A stretch of 64,000 nucleotides of DNA from Apophysomyces variabilis (GCA_002749535.1 MZZL01000378.1:123735-187734), one strand, 5' to 3'; shown: positions 11,101 to 22,801, numbered from the stretch's first letter. Made by a program: numbers and translations. The notes: a model not told the origin generated them from the sequence alone.

Positions 11101-12903
11101 AATCCCCATTTTTGGCATCAAATCTGTGCCTATGCAAACCTTTGTACCCTCTGATAACTCCATTACTTCAAAAGCATGATAAAGAGTGCGGCCATTATAA
11201 GAAATTCTTATTCTATCTGTAGTGCCTATCCTTTGTGTGGTCATTCCATGTGCTGCAAGGCCAATGCTGCCTTCTCGTTTATTTATATTCCATGCAAATT
11301 GTTTGCAAAGGGAAGTATCCACGGAGGAAAAGTCAGCACCAGTGTCAACGAGACCCATTAACCATTCACTCTGTAATGTCAAAGGTACAAAATGCGATTT
11401 AGACATGCTTTGTTCAGATTTTGTCACTCTAATGCAGTAGTTAGACTTACTCAGGTCATCTGGGTCCACTGCATCCATGGGATCATCTGTCTCCATGCTC
11501 TCATCATCAGACAGGGTTGGATTGTTGCAATCGTATTTCTGAGAGCTTGTACTTCCCTTTTTCCAGTATACGCAGGCAGCACGAGTGACAAAATTCTTTC
11601 AGAATTGTTTGGCGTTGGCATTTGCGTCAGCCGTTTTCTCTTCTCTTCCTTTGCCCTTGGCAGCACAGTATTCTGGGCATGTGTGCCTGGGCCAACATGG
11701 TCGTGAGCAATAATGACACAAGTCTACTGACCTGGTCTGCCCATGTTGTACGTTTCTTTCCCTATGGTTGTTAGTAGGGTATCTACTATCCAGCCTACGC
11801 TGTTTTTGTTTGTGATGCTTTTTCGTCGGATGGGCTTCATGCACCTCATCGTCGGAATCACGAATGCGCTTATTGTCAGACGCCATTGCTTTGATGAGGT
11901 CACAGACAGCATCGACATCAGTTGGGCATTGAGACCCATACTTCGTTGCTATAAGCAAGTAAGCATTTTCCCAGTGTTTGGGAAGGAGAGAGGACAGGAA
12001 AGCAACAACCAGGGCTTGAGATTCCTCACAACCTGCTTCCATTTTCTTCTCCAGGAAGTTGTCAATATATGCCATCAGAGATTCATTGGGCTTTTGCACT
12101 ATGCGCATAACTTGAGCATACAGCTTAAGCTGATGCAACGGGGTGTCGAACTTGTTTGCCACAATATCATGAGCTTCCTGCCACGTCAAGTTCTTACCTG
12201 ACAACTTCGTCTCAAACCAGATCTTCTGGGTGTTGTTCAGATAGAGAACAAGTAAACGCTCCCAGTTCTCATTTAGTGTCAGGCCATCGGCCTTCAACCG
12301 GTAGGCAAAGTCTCTAAGAAAAGCCTTTGCTGAAGAATGCACAGTTCCAGGTGCCCACTTTTTACCTCCTACAATCTGCAAAGCAGGCAACGTCTTCAGA
12401 ACAGACTGCTTCTCTTTCTTCTCTTGCGGGGTCGCCTTAACAGGGTCGCCCATTTTCTGGAAAGCTTTACAGCTGGGATACATGTTGTTGAAGAGTCTAC
12501 GACTCTTTTCCAACCTAACCTGCGCCTGGTCAGCTTTGTTGAGCAGGTCATCTGTTTCTGCTTTGGCTGCACCTGAGGCCATGGCAATCAAGAAAGCCTG
12601 GGTGGCAGCGTCAGCTTTGGCCTTCAACTTCTCATAGGCGTAAACAGCCTGCGTCTCTCCACCTCCATGCTTCGAGAACGCAGCATCATTGGGGGCTACC
12701 CCAGGCACCGAAGGGGTCACTGGAGCCGCGGCCAACACTCGATCACTGGGCGAGGGGGAGGGCGCCACACTTGTCAATGGCGAGCCATTGAACAAATGCT
12801 CACTGGTCGAGTCTTCCAAGAGATGCTGAAGCTCGGCATCGTTCATGAAGGTGTCTTCAAGAGAGATGACGTTGGTGTTGTTGAAATCGTTGTTGGCAGA
12901 CAT
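8188..12903 (-). pseudogene. gag-pol: Tfl1 Gag-Pol polyprotein, 1571 codons, four TGA stops
   Basis: A single frame from ATG 12903 to the stop at 8188. The order is Gag; an atypical zinc motif CHYCSRPCWPRHTC near residue 390; protease LVDTGAD near 519; RT with TTLDLQSAFH and intact FVDD near 834; RNase H VATDASNVGIG and TDHKALTY; the integrase HHCC region; D (ALDLAGPF), D (SDNGREF) and E (AAERWVE); and a chromodomain (YEVEAIVNHK, YKVRWRGH, DTWEP) near 1490-1545. The only in-frame stops are TGA at 11601, 10566, 9615 and 8820 (minus-strand first bases), each at a place where relatives suggest Arg. No frameshift is seen. A one-ORF gag-pol is typical of the Tf1/sushi group. Confidence 0.92.
9576..9591 (-). 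other. Candidate central polypurine tract in Tfl1 pol
   Basis: On the minus strand CTGGAGGGGGATAATG is identical over 16 nt to the 3' polypurine tract with its adjoining LTR bases (8149-8164). It lies between the RNase H and integrase domains. A purine tract occurs at the same place in Tfl2, Tfl3 and Tfl4. Confidence 0.6.
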
Positions 12904-12926
12904 GTCAGAAAAAGTAGGTTGAGAAT

Positions 12927-12934
12927 TCACAGTA
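12927..12934 (-). other. Tfl1 putative self-priming primer-binding site
   Basis: On the minus strand TACTGTGA begins 5 nt after the 5' LTR, behind a T run. It is the exact reverse complement of TCACAGTA in the LTR (12994-12987). It has no TGG and does not look like a tRNA 3' end. The arrangement resembles Tf1 self-priming, in which the 5' end of the RNA folds back onto the primer-binding site. Confidence 0.55.
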
Positions 12935-12939
12935 AAAAA

Positions 12940-13115
12940 TGTGGTATTTAAGAGGTGTGTTAAGAGATATGCAACAGACGTAGAAGTACTGTGAGACTCT
13001 GATTTATTCTTGTGGAAAGAACAACCCTTCTTGTTTTGATAATTACTCTCTTTTTACTAGGGTTGAGTTTGAATATAAGCCACAGTATATATTAGATTCT
13101 ATGTCGAATACAACA
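12940..13115 (-). repeat. Tfl1 5' LTR (176 bp)
   Basis: The 5' LTR of the minus-strand element, spanning 13115 down to 12940. The segment TCACAGTA at 12994-12987 is the proposed start of R, from which RNA would pair with the primer-binding site at 12934-12927. Confidence 0.92.
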
Positions 13116-13220
13116 ATGTGCTTGATATGAAATTTGACCTGATCCTTGGACAAGACTGGTTTAGACATACAAGACCTGAGCCTGACTGGGAATTGGATAG
13201 CTGGAAAATACAACACGAAG
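13116..13220 (+). pseudogene. pol: Gyp2 Pol, second segment between Tfl1 and Tfl2
   Basis: A 105-bp stretch of Gyp2 that encodes VLDMKFDLILGQDWFRHTR and PEPDWELDSWKIQHE, matching the end of the protease region of Gyp1. The first five bases are the right TSD of Tfl1 and the last five (CGAAG) are the left TSD of Tfl2. The open frame crosses both insertion points when the elements and one TSD copy are removed. Confidence 0.9.
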
Positions 13221-13636
13221 TGTTGAATACGAATGTAGACAATAGGGCAATAGACCAGTGATTAACCAGACTAAAAGGTATTCATCAACTTTATTTCTTA
13301 TTGAAGCTTATTTATACTAAATGTGAGACACTCTTTCAACTGAGATCGTAAAACTTTTCATGAGGCTTATTCATGATAGCGGAAGATCAAGTACTTAGGA
13401 CGAATCAGATATCCCTAATATGACAATAGTTTCCAAGGAACAATAACAGATCAGATCTATTGGTTATATGTACCTGAAACCTAGTTACATAGTAATTGGT
13501 ACGTTTGATGAACCTGAGTTTGAATAGCTTATTGTATTCTAATCAGTTGTCTCAAAGTGACAAGCTGTAGTTGAATAACTGACAGTTGTTGTTTCATACT
13601 TAGTTAATAGTTAATCCTTCAGATATGAATACAACA
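13221..13636 (-). repeat. Tfl2 3' LTR (416 bp)
   Basis: On the minus strand it begins TGTTGTATTCATATC and ends TTCGTATTCAACA. TATAAATA lies at 13316-13309 (minus). The polypurine tract AGAAGGGGGCTA sits just upstream on the minus strand (about 13648-13637). Confidence 0.93.
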
Positions 13637-13870
13637 TAGCCCCCTTCTAAACGAAAGTGTAGGAACTTTGTCTAAATATATAAGCTGTTGTGTATGCTTG
13701 GAATGTCATAATATTCAGTACAATGCAGTCATTGTGTGTAAACATTTTGATTTATGCGTGAGAGCATCTTTGTCAGCAATAGTGAGATACGCCAGTAAAA
13801 ACCTAATCAAAAAACCAAGTGGGAAAAAAGTCTATAGGAGAAAAAGGACTGTATCCACTTGACTTGGAAG

Positions 13871-16800
13871 TTATTTGGTAGTCTTGGTGCGCTTATTACG
13901 AGTAGCAATTTTACGTGTATTGACTGATTTCGGTAGAGTCTTACGTTTGTTAGAAGAGGAATCCTTTTCAGCATTACGACGTCCCCAATACAACTCAATA
14001 TGCTTGGTTGAGTCGAAATGTTCAACTGGTTCCCAAGTATCATCAGAGAGATCAGGATAACCTTTCCATCGTACTCTATATTCATAATTTCCATATGTAC
14101 CTCTATGATCAATAACTGCTTAGATTTCATAATGATCATCCTTGAGTTTTTTGAATTCATTAGGTATAACATTTGCCGCAGCCTTGTAGACTATATGTGA
14201 TGTGGGAACATCTCTAGACAGAAGTGTGCCAGTTTTGTCTTTCAGTATATAGCTACCATTTTTTGTGATACCATGAATAAAGAATGGTTCTTTATAGCGT
14301 TCATCAATCTTTCTATTACGATTGACATTTTTGATCATGACCTTACTTCCAATTGGAAATTGTTGCTCAACGATCTTATGCGTCTTAGAGAACCTTTCAT
14401 GATCACGTTTCTGTGTTTCTTTGATTCGTTCAGACAATGCCAGTATTAAGACTTCTTGAATGAATTTGTACTTTTCGTCAATAATCTTATTTTCAGCTTT
14501 CTCCATCTTGAGTGTTGGTGTGACTTTGGTGTAGTCCTGAAACTGATTTGGTTGCCTGTTAAAGAGTACTGCGTATGGTCTTGACTTGTGAAGACGTGCA
14601 TATCTTATGTTAAGACAATATTGAGTGTAATTGAGGTATGAACACCAGGATTCACCTTTTCCGCGTAACATCTTGATAATTGTACGCTTGGCCAAGCCCA
14701 CATAAGCTTCGTTCACAGAATTACCCATTGGAGAGTAGGGAAGTGATAATCTTCTGTCAATGCCACTCATTTGTAACAGTTGTGAAACGATATCATTTAC
14801 GAACTCGGCGCCATTATCACTATTGATAACTTTGGGGAATCCAAACAAAGAGAATACGTTGAGTAATTCTTTTGCTATTGTTGTACTGTGCTTATCTGGT
14901 AAGGCTCTCAAAATTGTGAACCGTGAATAATAATCAACAAGTACTAACATGAAGTTGTTTCCATACTCTGAAGTGACATCAAAAAACCCAAGATCCATGC
15001 ACCAATGATCCAGAGGTTGATCAGGCAAGACTGATTTAGGTGGATGATACCTTACTTTTGCAATGTTGAATTTGTTATACTCGAGACAGTCAGCGAGTAT
15101 ACGTTCAATGTCTTTTCGCATATTTGTCCAGTGTATACCGTCATGATGTAATTGATTCTCAATACTCTGTAACCCGTAATGACCTAACAGATGTGCTTTC
15201 AAAATAAGCGTATCTCTTTCATGAATAGGAGGTGTCATGTATTCAGCAAACTTCAATGTTTGGATAGCTATATTGTGATCATCATTGTTTGTTTGTGATG
15301 ATGAAGAGTGATTGGAATGTTCTTTGTCATCCGTTAGTAACTTTGTATTGGCACAGTTACTGTCGTCAGATGCTAAAGTTGTAGAAGAAGAAGAAGAGCT
15401 TGTTGATGAGGAAATATTTCGTTCTTTATTTGCCTCATAAATTTTAGTAGAGCGTAACTTGTCAACCGCATTAAAAGGAAACTTCTCTTTTTTTGGTGTA
15501 AGAAACTCTTTGTTGGTGATTCTCTTGTTTTTCTTCTTGACAATAGAACCATCACTAGTAACATCAGCACAACTACCCCCCTCCAGAAGTAAAGGTACTT
15601 CTTCATCAGAATAGAGGTGAGAGAGAGCGTCTGGTATCAAGTTACTAATACCAGGTAAATAAACGCATGTGAACGTATATGAGAAGATAGATTCCCACCA
15701 TCCTAACATGAACGCATTGGGAGATTCTTGAGTATTCAAATATATCAAGCTTTTGTGATCCGTGTGGAGTGTAAATGGAATCAGGTACAACCACTTGTGG
15801 AATTTTGAGAAGGAGTATACCACTGCAAGCAATTCACGTTTTGTAGTGCTATAGTTGTGCTCGGATGGTGACAGCTTTCAGGAAACCATGGCAATATACT
15901 TTACCTCATTATCAATAACTTGATACAGAATGCCAGCAATACCAGTAGCACTTGCGTCAGTAGCCACATGAAAACGATGAGAAAGATCAGGAGCAGAAAT
16001 AACCGGTGCGTTGGCCAAGGCAGTCTGTAAGTTCCTAAACAACGTTGTGTGACAATCGGTCCAGACATTCTGTAATGTCTTGTAACTGCGGAGTTGGTCC
16101 AATTCAGCTGTAAGCTTGGAAAAGAATGGGATAGATGATCAGAAGAACGACATGAAACCAAGGTAACTAGCCAAATGACGTCCTGTAGTGGGCAAAGGCC
16201 AGGTATAAGCATTCAATACCTTGCATGGATCAGGTATGAGCTTTCCACTGATCAGAGACCAGCCAAGGATGTTGACACTCTTTTGTGCAAAGACTATCTT
16301 GTCAGGATTCAAGACTAGGTTTGCTTTGGTTAACCATCTAATAACCTCACTAACACAGTCAGTATGATAAAAAAGTGGAGGAAATGTAGAGATTATAATA
16401 TCATCAACGTAAACGTTGACGTGGGGAAGATCCTCAAACAAAGTGGTCAAGCATCGTTGTACAATGGATCCAACATGGGTGATACCAAAACACGCCTTAC
16501 GATGGATGTATTGTATATCTGTAAAAGGTGACGTGAAAGCCAATTTGACCTGATTGGGTTCATGAATGGCAAATGATGTAAAACATGCATGAATGTCTAA
16601 AATCGTATGGATAGGGGCATTACCAATGCGTTGATGGATTGAAGAAATAAGCGGAAGCTGTTGTCAATCATTAACAAGAAGTTGTTGATTCAACAAATGA
16701 ACATCGCATACGATTCTAGGCTTCTTCATAGAGTAATTGCCCTGAGAATCTTTCTTCTTAACAACAAGCAAAGGACTATTATAAGCCGTATGAGATGGTG

Positions 16801-18991
16801 CTTTTTCAATGACACCTTTGGCCAGCCATACTTCGATCTGTTATTGCACAACATCACGATAAGCTTCCAGTAATGGGTATTGACGTTGATAAGCAATAGA
16901 TCCTGGCTTCATTTTCAGATGTATGACCGAACCAGGCAGGCTACAGCTGGTATTCTTCATATCAATCTCTGAATTGTCCTTGAGCAGCTTGTTGACTACA
17001 TCCAACATCAGTTTGCATTCTTCAATGGTACCATATAGATCATCGTTTGGTTTGACGCTATCAGGATCAATTGGATCAGGCTTTCTTGGACCGGTATGAT
17101 CGAAATGAGAACTGACAAGACCTGTAATACCAATGTTCAACCTGGGTAAGATATCAAGACTGAAGCAAATAGGTACATTTTCATGAGAAAAGAATAGAAA
17201 AATTTCAAATATATGTTTGACATTGACTTTATTATAGAAAACAGACAATATGGTATGGCCAATCCGTTCATATCTAGAATCTCTATGTCCAAGCTGCACA
17301 TTACCATTCGATTTAGTGAAAGATACAGAGGAACCAAAGGATTCAAAAAATTCGGGCGTTACCAGTGAACATGTTGAGCCTGTGTCCAGCAAGGCATATG
17401 TTTTGATGTTTTCTATAATAACCGGTAAAACCAGAGAATTAGATTTCTGTTTCAGCAAATTGGAAAATCGAGTGTCAAACTTACAGTTCTGCGCATTTGC
17501 AGCTATCATGAGACTCTCTTCATCAGAATCGAGTTTCATGTTCTGTGTTTTTTGCACCGTTAAAGGTATATCATTGTTACCGGTTTGCTGAGTGTTATTT
17601 ACTGATGACGACGTAGACAATGCACGGACCACAACATCCCCAGAAGAAGACGAAGAAGAAGATCTGAAACAGATAGCTGTATTACACTGATGGTTAGGAG
17701 ACCAGCCAGGAGCACTGCAGCGACGACACTTGTTCTTAACTTTGGGTTCTTCACCCTTTTTCTTTGCCTTGCACTCGTCAGTATTATGGGTAGTAACCCA
17801 ATGAAATGAGCAAAACTTGCCCGACTTTACTTTCGATTTACCAGGCGAACTGGATAAAGATGATGAAGTGTGTCTAGACTTCTTTGAGCTTTCCAGAGGA
17901 TTGGAAGTGACAGAGGAAGAACACTTAGAACCAACAGCAGCCAGAGTATCTAAGTGACGCGCTTGATTGTAAAGATTCCGGGCTTTTGAGCACACAAACT
18001 CCAAGTTGTTTTTGGCTTCAGTAGAGGCTGACTCCAGAGTTATGTTAATGTTCTTGACCAAATTAGCAGGAAGAGCGCGCAGGAAGTATCGAATCAGAAC
18101 GTGAGCATCACGAACACCAGATCTAATGCGTAAAGCATTATAGCGATCAATAAACTGCTCAATGGTCTCTTTTTGTTCCTTAAAACGCATTGATAACAAT
18201 TCTTCGTAAGCACGGGCTTTGTTGTCCTCAACTGTTAAACCGTAATTCTTTACAAGGGCAGTTTTGAATTCCTGCCATGTAATCTCAGAAATAGGCTTAT
18301 TAGAACTTTCAACAAACTGTTTCAGCCAAAGACGTTGATCAGGATCTACACATGTAATAACCAATCAATACCAATTGGCATCAATGTCCAATTGATAGCA
18401 AAAGATAACGTCTTCAAACTTGTCTAAACAAGCTTCAATATCCTGGAATACGATCTCACTCTTTTGGAAAACAGTACCGCCAACCCATTGGAAATAAGGA
18501 ACCTCTTTTGGACAACCATGGGCCTTTCAAATAACAGAGGGAGATACCGGAACGGAAGGAGCACTAGCACCAACAGCAGGGAAAGACCGGGCAGAACCAG
18601 AAAAGTTGTTTAGCAAGTCATACAGTTTTGCCATATTAGCTAGATCCTGGGATCTAACTTCAAAAGCTGTACAGATTGCTTGAGCCCGTTCACTTGCTTC
18701 ACTGCCTACAGAGACCAATTGACTGGCAAGTCCTTGGACCTCCAATTTAAGACGATTAAAATTGTTCTCAAAATCAGTGGAAGAAGTGTTTGGCACAGAG
18801 CTAACCAGAGACACCGAGCAACGAGTAACAGAGTCAATGTCCATGTCATTAAACTGCTGGGAAACAGAAGACACCAAAGGAGAGGCATTCATTGGTGGGT
18901 TACCAGACACCACAGCAGAAGCAGGAGAGGTGGACAATTCCAAAGGAATAGAAGAGAGAGAGGAAACAGAAGTTTGGGTAGGAATAGACAT
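13871..18991 (-). pseudogene. gag-pol: Tfl2 Gag-Pol polyprotein, 1706 codons, seven stops
   Basis: One frame from ATG 18991 to TAA at 13871. Gag has a Ser-rich N terminus, a capsid-like region near 18360-17950 and a zinc motif CRRCSAPGWSPNHQC. The protease is ALLDTGSTCSLV. The RT has an intact YVDD (VNVYVDDIIIS). RNase H has VATDASATGIAG and TDHKSLIY. The integrase has DLGFFDV, SDNGAEFVND and a VNEAYVG-type E region. A chromodomain (YEYRVRWKGYPD, DTWEPVEHF) lies at about 14120-13965. In-frame stops are five TGA (18529, 18367, 16666, 16141 and 15880) and two TAA (16843 and 14122), given as minus-strand first bases. Acidic and Ser repeats separate RNase H from integrase. Confidence 0.92.
15573..15586 (-). 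other. Purine tract between RNase H and integrase of Tfl2
   Basis: On the minus strand CTGGAGGGGGGTAG, at the same place as the pol purine tracts of Tfl1, Tfl3 and Tfl4. It is similar but not identical to the Tfl2 3' tract (AGAAGGGGGCTA), so this copy supports the position but not the sequence match. Confidence 0.4.
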
Positions 18992-19028
18992 GATAAAAAA
19001 GAAGAAATAAAGATGATCAAGAAGATAA

Positions 19029-19034
19029 GGTTAA
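19029..19034 (-). other. Tfl2 putative short self-priming site
   Basis: On the minus strand TTAACC begins 6 nt after the 5' LTR within a T run. It is complementary to GGTTAA in the LTR (minus 13267-13262 in the other copy), about 49 nt downstream of the LTR TATAAATA. Only six bases pair, so this is weaker than in the other three Tfl elements. Confidence 0.35.
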
Positions 19035-19040
19035 AAAAAA

Positions 19041-19456
19041 TGTTGAATACGAATGTAGACAATAGGGCAATAGACCAGTGATTAACCAGACTAAAAGGTA
19101 TTCTTCAACTTTATTTCTTATTGAAGCTTATTTATACTAAATGTGAGACACTCTTTCAACTGAGATCGTAAAACTTTTCATGAGGCTTATTCATGATAGC
19201 GGAAGATCAAGTACTTAGGACGAATCAGATATCCCTGATATGACAATAGTTTCCAAGGAACAATAACAGATCAGATCCATTGGTTATATATACCTGAAAC
19301 CTAGTTACATAGTAATTAGTACGTTTGATGAACCTGAGTTTGAATAGCTTATTGTATTCCAATCAGTTGTCTCAAAGTGACAAGCTGTAGTCGAATAACT
19401 GACAGTTGTTGTTTCATACTTGGTTAATAGTTAATCCTTCAGATATGAATACAACA
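19041..19456 (-). repeat. Tfl2 5' LTR (416 bp)
   Basis: The 5' LTR of the minus-strand element. It matches 13221-13636 in length and in all but about eight bases, ends in CA and is followed by an A run on the plus strand (T run in the leader). Confidence 0.93.
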
Positions 19457-22449
19457 CGAAGGACAGACATATATATTGCGACTGAAATATACACGTCAGG
19501 TCCCAGAACTCTCATACCTGATATTTGGTCGACAATTCTAGCGAATGAACCACAAGAAGCAAACCGAGCAATCATATCTCTTATATTTGACCAAGGATAA
19601 TGTGGAAAATTTGGATGGGTCATTCGACAACGTGATCAAGGAGTATTCCAATGTATTCAAGGAGACTCTGCCTGGTCTTCCACCAGAACGCGAAGTGGAA
19701 CATGTCATTGATACTGGAGACGCTGCACCAATCAACAAACCACCATTCAAGATGAGTCCAAAGGAACTGGACGAACTTTGCAGACAGCTGAAAGAACTCA
19801 TCGATCTCCGTTTAATCCATCAAAATATATCTCCTTGGGGTGCGCTGATTTTGTTTGTTTGTAAGAAGGATAGCTCTATGCGTCTCTGCATCAACTACAG
19901 GGCTATCAATCAAGTCACACGACGCAATTCTCATCCCCTCCCGCGTATCAACAAATGTCTTGAATGATTGGGTGACACAAAATATTTCTCCAGTATTGAT
20001 CTCAAGAGTGGTTATCACCAGGTCTGCATTTGCCCAGAAGATGTCCCTAAAACGGCTTTTAACACTCGATATGGCTCATACGAGTTTTTGGTCCTGCCTT
20101 TCGGCTTAACTAATGCTCCACCAACGTTCCAATGGTTGATGAACTCTGTGCTCGGAGATTACCTGGACAAATTTGCTCTAGTCTACTTGGACGATATTCT
20201 GATCTACAGCAGAACACCTGAAGAACATCAAGAACATGTTCGTCTAGTATTGGATAAGTTACGAGAGGCAAAGTTATACGCCAACCTTAAGAAGTGTGAA
20301 TTCAACAAATCTGAGTTGGAGTTCATCAGTTTCCAGGTTTCTGCCAAGGGGATACTCCCAGCGGCAAGCAAGATCAAAGTGATCCAAGACTGGCCTCAAC
20401 CAATGAATGTTCAGAAGGTGCAACAATTTATCAGCCTCGGGTCTCACTACAGAAGATTCATCCGCGATTTTTCAAGCATCGCAGCCCCGCTAACCAATCT
20501 TACAAAGGGCACTGGTGCAAAGCGACGCTCTATCACATGGACTACAGCTTGTCAGAAAGCATTTGATGAGATCAAGGAACGTATGACCAGTGCACCAGTA
20601 CTGCAACCTCCAAACATGGACCACCCATTCATCATTGAGACTGACGCCTCAGATTATGGTGTTGGTGTGGTGCTGTTGCAAGAAGACGAACATGGTGTCC
20701 AACACCCTATAGTATTTGAATCCAAGAAGTTCTCTCCAGCGGAGAAGAATTACCCTGCGCAAGAGAGGGAACTGCTGGCAATCCTGCATGCATTGAAATC
20801 ATGGAGATGTTTTGTAGAAGGTAGACCTTACGTTATCTACACAGATTACCATCCCCTGCGTTATTTCCAGACCTAAAAGAAACTGACCCCACGGCTTACT
20901 CGGTGGATGGCAGACCTTGAAATGTTTGATCCCAATATTCACTACAAACCCAGCAAAGAAAATCATGTCCCTGATACACTTTCAAGACGCCAAGACTATG
21001 TAGGTGAATTGCAAGAACCAGACCTGGAACCTCAGTACGTCTATGGTGCGCAGTTGGTCCCTCACTCAGACTGGCCAAAGTTCTATGCACACCCCAAGGA
21101 AGAATGGCCTGAAGACCTGAAAGAAGTCCTATCAAAGAACAAGAAGCATTTTGAGTTCAGAGATGGCAAGGTTTTCTGCAAAATTAAGATCAATGACAAG
21201 ATCCTGGAGGTCCACTATGTGCTCTGTGCTAAGCGAGCAGACCTAGTCAACAGTTATCACAATGGTTTTGGACATCCCGGTCAACTCACAATGTTTGACG
21301 TGATGTGTAAGCGATGGTGGTGGCCAGACATGCAATCAGCTATCAATAACTGGGTCGCCAAATGCTCTCAATGTCAACTCGCAGCAAATCTGGATCGCAA
21401 TACCCATTACGCGCCCATGAAACCACTGGAGGTTCCTCCTGCCTTCTCTCATTGGCATCTTGACTTCATCAGCGAACTTCCTACAACTTTGAGTGGTAAT
21501 CAGTGGCTTCTCACAGCAGTCGATTATGCAACGAATTGGCCAATTGCTCGCGCTATCCCAGATGCAACTGGTGAGGCAATCGCTACTTTTATTTATGAAG
21601 AAATCTTGATGCGTTTTGGTTGCCCTAAAGAAATTTTGACAGATCATGGTGCCAACTTCATGTCCAAGGTGGTCGCGATGTACAACACCAAGGTCCATAC
21701 AAATCACAAGTTCACCTCTGCTTTCTACCTGCAAACTAATGGTAAATGCGAATGATTAAATGGGACTTTCAAGAAAATGCTCTACAAATACGTGAATGGC
21801 GCTGTTCACCGATGGGATGATTATATTGATACTACTCTTTGGGCTTGCCACATCCGAAAGCATCATACAACCAGATTCAGTCCTTTTTTCTTGACTTATG
21901 GCCGTGAACCTCATTTACCTGGTGATTCTTTGCATCCCTTCATGGATACTACAACTGAAACAGACCTGCAAGTCATTGCTGAAGATGGCCTTTCCTACCT
22001 AAGAAAATTATGCGAAGCACGTGATACTGCAGCAGATCGAGCACACAAAGTCAGTTCGCAAGATAAAGAGTGATGGGATGCTGCCATGACTCATCAAGTA
22101 TTTGACATCGGAGATCATATGCTACTACGCCATGAAAGTCGCTTTGGCCTAGAATTCCAATGGATGGAACCATATGTAGTGGTTGATATCAATCCCGATA
22201 CAAAACATCTACAAGATTGAATCTGTCAATAGTACACTATACAACTCTTAGGTTTATACAGAAAGATTAAAACTTGCTCTCGGTGACGAATTCCAATCTG
22301 TTTGATATCATCTGGCAACCTCTCACGCCTGCAACTGTCAAGAACTCGAAAACGCTCCATTGGCCCTGCTCACTGCAGCTCCAGAAGTTGATCGAGGACG
22401 ACCAACATTTTCAGAGAGGAGTAATGTCATGTCTGCAAAATTGTAATGA
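19457..22449 (+). pseudogene. pol: Gyp2 Pol, main segment (RT, RNase H, integrase)
   Basis: Continues Pol after Tfl2. The RT has SSIDLKSGYHQ, intact YLDD (about 20188) and LPFGLTNAPPTFQ. RNase H has ETDASDYGVGVVLL (about 20637) and TDYHPLRY. The integrase has YHNGFGH and CSQCQLA (zinc), then D (AVDYATNW), D (LTDHGANF) and E (GKCE region, about 21745). A GPY/F-like EPYVVVD follows. Stops are TAG 19537, TGA 19965 (expected Arg), TAA 20874 (expected Gln), TGA 21754 and TGA 22072. A one-base A insertion near 22205 shifts the frame. The restored reading runs a few codons into the 3' LTR, to TAA near 22447. There is no chromodomain. Confidence 0.9.
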
Positions 22450-22782
22450 CACAAACATTTTGGTCAGGTCGGCCTTGGTCCAAAAACGGCAAACGTCTAA
22501 TGCATCAGTCTTCATCACAAAACAGCAACATCTCTAGGAAGACTATGCTCAGCGAAATTATTACATAATCTCTTGTCTGTTTATTTTACTTATTTTGAAT
22601 GCTCATCTATCTCAGCATTGTTACAATTAGTTTTAGAAAAAATATAAATATTCATAGATTTGTTTAGCAATAAAGACAATCATCCGTTTATTCTCTATCT
22701 CTTTTGTTACCCTTGATCCCCAGTAGGTTTGACCTTTGCCAGGAAGAAAACCCAGATCAGGAAGAAAATACCGCGCACGACA
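22425..22782 (+). repeat. Gyp2 3' LTR (358 bp)
   Basis: Begins TGTCATGTCTGC and ends CGCGCACGACA. A purine tract (AGAGAGGAGTAA) lies immediately upstream. It differs from the 5' LTR (4877-5234) at about twelve positions, all transitions. Confidence 0.93.
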
Positions 22783-22787
22783 GACAC

Positions 22788-22801
22788 AAAAATTAGTAAA
22801 A
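22788..22801 (-). terminator. Pol III terminator of tRNA-Ala
   Basis: On the minus strand TTTT at 22801-22798 directly follows the discriminator base, and a second run, TTTTT, is at 22792-22788. Confidence 0.7.

Larger units (their letters stand above)
7975..13115 (-). mobile_element. Tfl1: Tf1-like chromodomain Ty3/gypsy element, nearly complete
   Basis: 5141 bp with 176-bp LTRs (7975-8150 and 12940-13115) that differ at only three positions, all transitions, and a perfect 5-bp TSD ATGTG (7970-7974 and 13116-13120). It carries one gag-pol frame with four TGA stops and no frameshift, a polypurine tract next to the 3' LTR, a second identical purine tract inside pol and a putative self-priming site. 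It is among the youngest elements here and interrupts Gyp2 protease. Confidence 0.95.
13221..19456 (-). mobile_element. Tfl2: Tf1-like chromodomain Ty3/gypsy element, nearly complete
   Basis: 6236 bp with 416-bp LTRs (13221-13636 and 19041-19456) that differ at about eight positions, seven of them transitions, and a perfect TSD CGAAG (13216-13220 and 19457-19461). It has one long gag-pol frame with seven stops and no frameshift. It belongs to a lineage distinct from Tfl1, Tfl3 and Tfl4, with a longer leader and longer linkers. A fragment of the same LTR family lies at 58949-59119. Confidence 0.95.
4877..22782 (+). mobile_element. Gyp2: Ty3/gypsy element with three nested insertions
   Basis: Flanked by 358-bp LTRs that differ by about 12 positions (counted by eye), all transitions. 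The net length after removing Cmi1, Tfl1 and Tfl2 with their TSDs is close to 5.1 kb. The order is gag, -1 frameshift site, protease, RT, RNase H, integrase. The flanks share GACA on both sides (a possible 4-bp TSD). The right end lies 19 bp from the 3' end of tRNA-Ala. The element is dead in this copy because of stops and insertions, but its reading frames are mostly continuous once the insertions are removed. Confidence 0.93.
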
